From Silene latifolia (lineage: Eukaryota > Streptophyta > Magnoliopsida > Caryophyllales > Caryophyllaceae), in NCBI RefSeq assembly GCF_048544455.1, contig NC_133534.1, positions 36,332,217 to 36,396,216 on the forward strand: a stretch of 64,000 nucleotides of DNA, given 5' to 3'. Of this stretch, positions 57,101 to 64,000 are shown one piece after another (the first letter of the stretch is position 1; every line of letters begins with the position of its first letter). The notes under the pieces are model-generated. The model ran no database searches. It was not told where the DNA came from and saw nothing but the letters and a program-made list of their open reading frames with translations. Both the position numbers and the translations under genes were made by a program.

Positions 57101-57920
57101 TCTACATGTGGTCAACGGGATGAAGCCAGAGAACATCCAATCCAACTCCCAAACCCGCCATTTGCAGGACCCATTAAGTTAATGCGTTTCAGAAGTCAGA
57201 ACCAATTAGTCCCCCGGAATTTCCGATCTACATTAAAACCTCACAAGTGACAACTCCGAATCATGACTCTACCGCCCAATATCGAAAATTGACAAAATTA
57301 TTCACAAAACAAACAATCAAACCAACACCAAATCACACAACAATCAATCGAACAAAACATAAACAAACTAAAGAGATCAATCAAGTGAATACCTTAAGAG
57401 ATTCAACAACACCAGGAACAACCTCATGCTCCAATCCAGAATACTCACCCTCAGTATTCTCCCTGATGACAACAATATCGACATTCTTATGGCGAGTCGG
57501 TAAACCTTCTAAATTAAAACAATGAACAAGCGAAGCATACAAATCAAGCTCCCTCCTTAATTGCATATTCAAAGAACTAACACCACCACCTACAGGCGTC
57601 ATTAACCCCCCCTTAATACAAACCTTATTCGCCCTAATTGATTCCAACAATGATTCCGGAATCTGCTTCATATCACCATGGATTTCAGGGAATTTGTCGA
57701 AGTATATCGGCGCGTGCATCGCTTCGAATACTTGTTCGACAGCGTTTGTGACGAGAGGTCCGATTCCGTCGCCCGGAATTAGGGTTACGGGTCGTGGAGT
57801 GCCATCGCCGGGTCGGGGCATGTAGGTTACAGATCGGGTTGTCTGAGATGAGTAGAGTTGGGATTTTGCGGAGAGTTGGGAAAGGTGTTTGAGGATTGGG
57901 AGAGATTGTCTTCTCGCCAT
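51176..57920 (-). CDS. IDH1: NAD-dependent isocitrate dehydrogenase regulatory subunit, mitochondrial
   Basis: Exons on the minus strand are 57920-57393, 54238-53999, 51797-51719 and 51450-51176. All junctions are GT-AG and the joined frame is 373 codons plus TAA. The protein belongs to the isocitrate/isopropylmalate dehydrogenase family. It has Ile-Pro-Gly-Asp-Gly-Ile-Gly-Pro at residues 48-55, '[11 protein letters not shown]' at 152-162, '[14 protein letters not shown]', 'VTPNLYGN' and 'GTGVMPGG'. The Arg-rich, Ser-rich first 30 residues look like a mitochondrial presequence. '[21 protein letters not shown]' fits the regulatory (IDH1/IDH2) rather than the catalytic subunit. The hetero-oligomer converts isocitrate to 2-oxoglutarate in the TCA cycle. 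No frame break is seen. Introns 1 and 2 (3154 and 2201 bp) carry transposon insertions; intron 3 is 268 bp. Confidence 0.93.
52277..53024. mobile_element. MITE-like insertion in IDH intron 2 (Tourist-like)
   Basis: The left end GGTGTTTGGTTGGAGGTTTA and right end TTCTAACCAAACGACCAC are imperfect inverted repeats that continue as GGAAAGGGAA/TTCCCTTTCC. The TGTTTGGTT terminus resembles Harbinger/Tourist MITEs. The target duplication is not resolved, so the ends are approximate. Confidence 0.5.
53074..53880. mobile_element. Second MITE-like insertion in IDH intron 2
   Basis: GAGTATGTATAGTGG on the left pairs imperfectly with CCATTGTACATGCTCC on the right. Inner complementary GCTCTC/GAGAGC words add to the symmetry. 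There is no coding content, and the superfamily is not assigned. Confidence 0.4.
55621..56561. mobile_element. Non-autonomous hAT-type element in IDH intron 1
   Basis: The 8-bp duplication GTAGCAAC flanks it (55613-55620, 56562-56569). The termini are CTGTGTTAATCCGAC and, inverted, CTGTGTTACTCCGAC. Both subterminal regions are packed with CCGACACG/CGTGTCGG words. An 8-bp TSD with short TIRs and dense subterminal repeats is the hAT pattern. It encodes no transposase. Confidence 0.82.
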
Positions 57921-58148
57921 TTTTGGGGAATTAGGGTTTGTGATTGATTTGGAGGTAATTGAGTTGAATTTTGAGAGGTGTTAACGTGGTATTTACTTAT
58001 TAGAGTTGATTTAGAGATGGCGTTTGGAGTCCATGAAAAGTGGAGACTCTTGAAGAGGAAGAAAAGTAAAGACCGGCAGAGCACGGACACAGCTGCACAT
58101 ATGGGGGTAGATTCGTCGTTTCAAGTTTAAGATAGCTCAAATTAATTT

Positions 58149-58591
58149 GGGATATTCTCTCGTGTACCCCTCAGCTTTTTCATTTTCTATAATATACCCT
58201 TCTTTTCATGCAAAAAAACTTTGACCGTCAATAACTCTTGGCTACAAGTTCAGAATACGATAAACCTTTTTTCCAAATTGACTGTTTTTAAGAGGTCTTC
58301 CGTTTGAAAAAAATTTCACCGACGTCTCAACTTGTAGTCGGGAATTATGGTCGGTCAAAGTTTATTCGTTAAAAAATGTTTGACCAACCATAACTACCGG
58401 CTACGAGTTCAAAAAGCGGTGAATTTTTTTTTCAAATTGAAGGCCTTGACGAGATAATTGGTTTGAAAAAAAAATTACCGTTTTCTCGAACTCGTAATGT
58501 AATTATTATTGTCGGTCAAAGTTTTTTTTGCAAAAAACGAGGGTACACCATAGAAAACGAAAAAGTTCGGGGGTACACGAGAGAATATCCC
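58149..58591. mobile_element. Long-TIR MITE with 9-bp TSD (Mutator-like), upstream of IDH
   Basis: AATTAATTT flanks both ends (58140-58148, 58592-58600). The ends GGGATATTCTCTCGTGTACC and its inverted counterpart extend over about 40 bp. A 9-bp TSD with long TIRs is characteristic of Mutator-like elements. The interior has further imperfect symmetry and no ORF. It starts about 230 bp upstream of the IDH start codon. Confidence 0.8.
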
Positions 58592-58600
58592 AATTAATTT

Positions 58601-60587
58601 TAAAAACGGGTTATTTATGTTGGGTTTGACTTGATTCTTTAGATTGATTAGTCAATTTACTCGACACAATGTCTAGTGTTACTGAGTATTTAGTCATTTT
58701 ACTAGTTCTCAGTTTAGTTTAGTTTAGTTTAGATTAGATTATTTCAAATTGAATATTTTTCGATGAGTCAATTTGGATTACACTTTTGATGATTTTTATT
58801 TCAAATAAATTAACTTATGTCAAATAAGGCCATTTATGTTCATGAAAAAAGGTCATTACTCATAAGCACCTAAATCAACTGGTGATCAATTATTTTAACT
58901 TAATTAGTGGGTCTTAAATTCGAATTATAAGAATGCGATAATGTTAAAAACCATAATCTTAAATTCGAATTATGAGAATGTAATAATGGATACATAAAAA
59001 TGAAAATCATTTTGAGCTGAGTCACATTATATCAAATTTAATGAATTTGGAGCAACTTGAACTGAGGAATATAATTGTTACTTCCGTTTGTTACTTCCGT
59101 TTGTTACTCCGTTTGTGGCCGTTAGATTGTAACAACAAATAATCTGAATTGGCAAATTGATAGCCCATAGGCCTGCTGTGTGACGATCACTACACATTGT
59201 TCCTTTTTACGGAATATAATTGTTTTTTCTGTTGCGGTATCGGATGGATGATGTCATGAGCCTGTCATCTGACACATTTTCTAGTTTGCGAGTATTTATC
59301 AGCCATGATTGGAAAATGATTGAAAGAGTCTCAAATCTCAATTTGACATCTATTTAAAATGCTAGGCAATCAACCTTCATAAATTCTAGAATAAGACGGT
59401 TTCACACCGTAAAACGATCCACTCTTATGAAAAGTTTGTTCATATAATGCTAATAAATGAGTTATCTTTTAATATAATGGGACCGTTTCATAGTGTAAGA
59501 CCGTCTCATACAAGAATTATTTTCTCCTCTATTATTTGACACAAAAATTAAGGGTTGCGATTATGAATTAGAAATAAAAGCTGAGAGAAAAAATACGGTC
59601 AACGAGACAACAACCATATTAGTCACGGAAATCAGACAAAAGAGGAAAGGGAAGGAAGGGGGAAAGAGTAGGGGAGGAGGCTTGGCCAAGGAGAGGAGGA
59701 GAGGAGGAATGGAGGGTAGGAAACTTTTCTTCAAATATTCTCTTTGTTAGAGAGATTATAAGGGAAACAGAGGGATTCATTTTTTCCGCCTCTAAATTTC
59801 TCTGCAATTATTTTGCTAACCAGACCGAGGTTCTTGTCTGCTACAATCTCTTGCCTTCCTTTCCCTCCGAATTTCCAACATAAGACAAGATTATTTTATA
59901 CTCGGATGATGTTATTAGCTAATTCACTTTGCAGATCATTCTATTTGCTCAACATCATTCATTTAGTGTGAAGTGTGAACCTAAACTAGTTTTACCAAAT
60001 TGCAACCTTAGTAGATAGTATTAAAGAAACAAATACTCGTACCAGTTGGAACTAGCAAAAATGCACAATACTTGGAGATCATTAGATACAGCGTAACAGA
60101 CTCGTACCTCGTTGTGATCTTTGGCCTTCTCCAACGAGTTTGAATTGATTCCAACCATAAATGGCCCAACTTAAATTGTGCTGCATGCCTTATTTAACCT
60201 GAATCGAACAGAAGTTGAGCTGAGTCTGACATGCAGAAAAAAAATCCATAAATGATTGGGTTCGATTGATTCCAATCCAAACATATGTCACTGATTGAAA
60301 GGAGACGCCAACCCGAAATAAAGCAAAAATATAATGTATTGAACTCAATCTTGACCACCCAAAATCACCCGCTTTACTATTTTCTCAAATGAATACACAC
60401 CATGTGCATACTTTCAGTTTACAAGTATAGTGAACAGTAGAAAACCCAACCTTCGCCCACAAGCATCGAGCATTTACTTCAACCTTCATCTATTCAAACC
60501 AGCATTCGGAGTAAGATCCCTATGACAGTGGAATCACTCCTTGGATTGTAGTCGACGACATTCTCGTTGAGGAATACATGTCAGACA
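58601..60587. other. Intergenic region between IDH and the PPR gene
   Basis: AT-rich, with simple TAGTTTAGTTTAG repeats near 58710 and a small inverted repeat at 59384-59516 (AAGACGGTTTCACAC versus inverted GAGACGGTCTTACAC) that is probably a MITE. No gene is supported. Confidence 0.5.
59384..59516. repeat. 133-bp inverted-repeat element (putative MITE)
   Basis: TTCTAGAATAAGACGGTTTC at the left and GACCGTCTCATACAAGAA at the right are imperfect inverted repeats. The target duplication is unclear. Confidence 0.45.
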
Positions 60588-63500
60588 TTACCAGTAGTCC
60601 CCACATGAACAAATTCCATCTGAAAAATGATGGAACCTGTTCGAATCCCGCAACACAATTTTTCGATCAACAATTTTCGATATATATCGGAAAGCCAAGT
60701 GACAGTCCCCACATACTCTCAGATTTTTCATTATCCTGATAGTTGAGGATGATTTTCGAGTAAGTACGAAAGCAACAGCCAGCTTCTCACTGTGATAACT
60801 TAACACTTCTTCCTTGCTCTCCAGTTCAAGATCATACAAAGCAGAGCTAGCTTGTGGCACATATCCAGCATCCCTCATCTTTTTCTGTAATTCTTTTAGT
60901 TTAGAATATATTGCATCCTTCTCGGGGTGTGACGTGTCTCCAGCAACAAACACATGTACACCATCTTTCATGGTGACCCAACTCCGACCAGCTTCCTTCT
61001 TAGTGGCCGCTGATCTCATCACAGTTCGTGCTTTAGCCATATTTTCCCATTTTGCTCCTGAAGCATACATGTTTGACAAAAGTACATAATTCACTGCATT
61101 TTCTGGTTCCAACTGCATTAGCATCTCTGCAGCCCGCTTACCAAGATCAGTGTTTCGTCCATTTGTCAAACAACAAGACCCCAGAACTGTTCTCCAGATA
61201 ACAGCATTCGGCTTCATGGGCATTTTTTTAATGAAATCTTCAACCTTGTCTAGCTTTCCTGACCTCCCAAGGAGATCAACCATACATGAAAAATGCTCCA
61301 TTTGAGGAGTTAATCCATACTCATTACTCATAGATTCAAAGTGATGAAATCCTGTTTCCACCATACCGGCATGGCTGCAAGCTGACAAGACTCCCACAAA
61401 CGTGACATGGTTTGGTGGTTGACCAGATTTCTTCATTTGGTCAAAGATCTCCAACGCCTTGTCTACATCTCCATGCCGGGCATATCCTGTTATCATTGAG
61501 TTCCAAGAATACACATTTTTAACGGGCATTCGCTCGAAGAATGTCGAAGCATAGTCAATCCTTCCACATTTTGCGTACATGTCAACAATTGCACTTCCTA
61601 CCACAACATTAGACTCCAAACCAGCCCTGATTTCACAAGCATGGACTTCCATTCCACGTTCCAAGGTAGCAACCGAGGCACATGCACTAAGAACGGTTGC
61701 AAAGATGAAGTGGTCTAATCTACGACCGTTTCGCATCATGGACCATACAAGATCCATGGCATTGGATAATTGCTCGTTATGTATGTAACTAGAAATCATA
61801 GCATTCCAACTTACTTCATCCCTTCTCTCGGCCATTCTTGAAAAAAGTGATTCACAGTCTTCTATACAAGCATGCTTTCCATAGCAAGTTATTAGTGCGT
61901 TCTCAACTTTAGTGTCATTTGCAAAACAACATTTGAATACTAATGCATGAAGCTGAGGTACTAATCCCGGGAAAGAAAGTGAGGATACTGCAGAAAGAAT
62001 GCTCACGAAGGTCACGCCATTAAGACTCAAGCCTAATCGCGGCATTTGCAAGAAATACATCACAGCTTCATATGCAGACGTTTCCGAGGAAGCCAATGCA
62101 GTAATCATGGAGTTCCATGAGATTTGATCGTGCTCCGGCATCAACATAAACAGTTTCCTAGAGTCTTTTAAACATCCAGTGACCGCGTAGAAGGAAAGAA
62201 GAGTGTTTGAGACAGAGACATCAGAATCAAGTCCAAATTTAAGTGCCTCACTGTGAATTTGGGTTCCTTCATCTATCCAACCCAAGCTAGCACATGAACT
62301 CAAACAACTAATAAGTGTGAAATTTGCAGGTGTCAATCCAGTTCTCCTCATATGAAAGAACTTCATGACAGCATCTTCATAAAATTCATTTTGATCAAGA
62401 ACAGATATCAAGGAATTCCATGATATCAGATCTCTTTTTTGCATATATTCAAAAACAGCACTAGCGTAATCTACAGCCTTGCATTTCCCATACATATTAA
62501 TTAGGGCATTGCCAACAGCAACCTTTTGATCCACCAAGCCACTTCGGATTGCATATGCATGAAGTTCCTTTCCCTTTCTTCTGCCTTCTCTTGGTTCATG
62601 GAACTCAGCAAACGCACTTAAGAGAACCACATAAGTGTCAGCATTGACATCAACTAAATGATTCGCCCCCCTAAACACATCAACTGCTTCTTCCCCTTTC
62701 GTCTGATTTACTAATCCCACCATTAATCCATTCAAAGTGACTGCATTTTTAACACTCATTTTCTCAAAAATCTTCCTTGAACTAGCAGTCAATCCACACT
62801 TCGATAACCCACTAACTAATGCACTACCTACATACAAATCATCTAAATATCCAGACTTTTGCACTCTGCAGAGAAGCTGCTCTAAGCAAGACCTAGAATG
62901 CAAAACTGACGATGCTGCAGTTACTAAGCTACCTAACGTATACACATTAGTCTGAAGAGTAAACCCCAAGCCTTCTTTCTGCATTTCTGAGAAGAAACGA
63001 AAAGCATTAGCTGTGTCTCTTCTTTTAGAATGTACCGAAATAATAGAATTCCATGATGCCAAATTCCTATCATCTATCCCATCAAATACTCTCCGCGCAT
63101 AATCAAGTGATCCCAAACAGCAGCTTCCATACATCGTTATCAGCACATTACTCACTAAAACGTCAAAAGAAAACCATGTCTTTGATATCATACCATGAAC
63201 CTGCAACCCAAATCTGAAGTAATCCGGTCCCAACCCTTGGCAAGCGCGAAGCACACTGCCATATGCAAAGTGATTAGGCATAAAACCTGCACAAACCATG
63301 TCTCTGAAACTGACACAAGCTGCAGCAAACATATTACTTTGAGTATAACCCGAAATCAAACACGCCCAAGAAACCAAATTTCTCTCAGGCATTTCATCGA
63401 ACACTCGGCGTGCCCAAATAAGATCACCAGCTCTTACATAAACATTAATAAGGGTATTCACAAGATACAAATCCGTCTCAAACCCATGTTTGTAAATGTA

Positions 63501-63710
63501 TAAATGAAGCTGATTAGCTTCCTTATGGGAGCTAGAATTGCAGTAGCGGTGGACGAGAAAGTCCCGAATTTTCGTGTCGAAAACCGGGTTTTGAGGTTTT
63601 GGGTATGAAGTGACATGGTTGATAAAGGGAAGGGAACGAATGTTAGCATGAGTAGAAAAGCTACAAGAACGTAAGAGAATGGAGATTAATTTGCGTGGCC
63701 GAAAATACAT
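60588..63710 (-). CDS. PPR-DYW protein, organelle RNA editing factor (MEF7-like)
   Basis: This is a single uninterrupted 1040-codon frame without introns, as usual for plant PPR genes. The Arg/Ser-rich N-terminus (about 30 residues) resembles an organelle transit peptide. PLS-type pentatricopeptide repeats run from about residue 75 to 830, with many copies of patterns like 'VFDEMPERNLVSWACLISGY' and 'NALINMYGKC'. E/E+ and DYW domains follow: His-Ser-Glu at 973-975, Cys-Gly-Asp-Cys-His at 1000-1004, and the terminus Cys-Ser-Cys-Gly-Asp-Tyr-Trp. The HxE and CxxC residues of the cytidine-deaminase-like site are intact. Overall it reminds me of Arabidopsis At5g09950 (MEF7, mitochondrial editing), an assignment from memory and only moderately sure. 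The first Met of the frame (63710) is taken as start. Confidence 0.92.
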   Translation of the reverse strand: MYFRPRKLISILLRSCSFSTHANIRSLPFINHVTSYPKPQNPVFDTKIRDFLVHRYCNSSSHKEANQLHLYIYKHGFETDLYLVNTLINVYVRAGDLIWARRVFDEMPERNLVSWACLISGYTQSNMFAAACVSFRDMVCAGFMPNHFAYGSVLRACQGLGPDYFRFGLQVHGMISKTWFSFDVLVSNVLITMYGSCCLGSLDYARRVFDGIDDRNLASWNSIISVHSKRRDTANAFRFFSEMQKEGLGFTLQTNVYTLGSLVTAASSVLHSRSCLEQLLCRVQKSGYLDDLYVGSALVSGLSKCGLTASSRKIFEKMSVKNAVTLNGLMVGLVNQTKGEEAVDVFRGANHLVDVNADTYVVLLSAFAEFHEPREGRRKGKELHAYAIRSGLVDQKVAVGNALINMYGKCKAVDYASAVFEYMQKRDLISWNSLISVLDQNEFYEDAVMKFFHMRRTGLTPANFTLISCLSSCASLGWIDEGTQIHSEALKFGLDSDVSVSNTLLSFYAVTGCLKDSRKLFMLMPEHDQISWNSMITALASSETSAYEAVMYFLQMPRLGLSLNGVTFVSILSAVSSLSFPGLVPQLHALVFKCCFANDTKVENALITCYGKHACIEDCESLFSRMAERRDEVSWNAMISSYIHNEQLSNAMDLVWSMMRNGRRLDHFIFATVLSACASVATLERGMEVHACEIRAGLESNVVVGSAIVDMYAKCGRIDYASTFFERMPVKNVYSWNSMITGYARHGDVDKALEIFDQMKKSGQPPNHVTFVGVLSACSHAGMVETGFHHFESMSNEYGLTPQMEHFSCMVDLLGRSGKLDKVEDFIKKMPMKPNAVIWRTVLGSCCLTNGRNTDLGKRAAEMLMQLEPENAVNYVLLSNMYASGAKWENMAKARTVMRSAATKKEAGRSWVTMKDGVHVFVAGDTSHPEKDAIYSKLKELQKKMRDAGYVPQASSALYDLELESKEEVLSYHSEKLAVAFVLTRKSSSTIRIMKNLRVCGDCHLAFRYISKIVDRKIVLRDSNRFHHFSDGICSCGDYW

Positions 63711-64000
63711 GGAGTACTTGGGGAAAATGCAGATTTAAATTGCTTCATATTTATAATGATATGGTTCATATCTTGCTTCTGGCGCCAAAATTTTCAACGT
63801 TGTGTGATACATTTCGATAACATAAGACGGGTCCAAACGGATAGCCCAACCTATGAAGGTAAGAAATAGATCCGGCAAAATAAACCCAAACCCGAAAAAT
63901 TGATTGAAAATATCTAAACTGATAGCCGATCGAACAGCCGATATGAGTAACTTAAATAATACCTGAAACCCAACTCAATCCGAATCGAAACCGAATTCAA
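63711..64000. other. 5' flank of the PPR gene
   Basis: This short upstream region holds no supported element. Its far end is cut by the window edge. Confidence 0.4.

Overview
The window is plant nuclear DNA. It holds GT-AG spliced genes, CHG-rich transposable elements, classical plant LTR-retrotransposon lineages, a CACTA element and a DYW-class PPR gene. The host is a eudicot. Caryophyllales (for example Caryophyllaceae) is only a weak guess, based on the look of the repeats. No bacterial, CRISPR or viral system is present.

Layout. (1) 1-932: degraded retroelement-like remnant. (2) 933-14908: a complex of one non-autonomous LTR-retrotransposon family (here 'family A': LTRs about 1350 bp, tRNA-Asp-type primer site, one unknown ORF, no pol) and a diverged relative (C). 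Three LTRs, two copies of the 5' internal half and two of the 3' half are joined in an inverted arrangement. Its junctions share one internal target site with a 5-bp duplication. (3) 14917-19711: gag-only remnant D on the minus strand, with a 1.96-kb LTR and two tandem gag zinc-finger modules. (4) 20256 to about 46870: a CACTA (En/Spm) element with TNP2 and a second transposase gene, both disrupted. It is interrupted by a Tat-lineage Ty3/gypsy element E (21576-41079, TSD GGTTA), itself interrupted by a Ty1/copia element F (25063-34035, TSD CATCA). (5) 47336-49959: a PIF/Harbinger remnant (TSD TTA) hosting a long-TIR foldback element. (6) 51176-57920, minus: a four-exon gene for a mitochondrial NAD-isocitrate dehydrogenase regulatory subunit, with a hAT-type element in intron 1 and two MITE-like insertions in intron 2. 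(7) 58149-58591: a MITE with long TIRs and a 9-bp TSD just upstream of that gene. (8) 60588-63710, minus: an intronless 1040-residue PPR-DYW organelle RNA-editing factor.

Only the last 13 kb carries ordinary host genes, and both act in mitochondria as far as the sequence suggests. The first 50 kb is nested repeats. The most unusual features are the same-site inverted LTR junctions in family A and dense arrays of the palindrome CTCGATCGAG shared by unrelated retroelements. There is also a complete antisense transcription unit inside gypsy E, and a pattern of discrepancies between near-identical copies at CTG/CAG sites that may be consensus error. That last point matters because many apparent frameshifts here could be artefacts.
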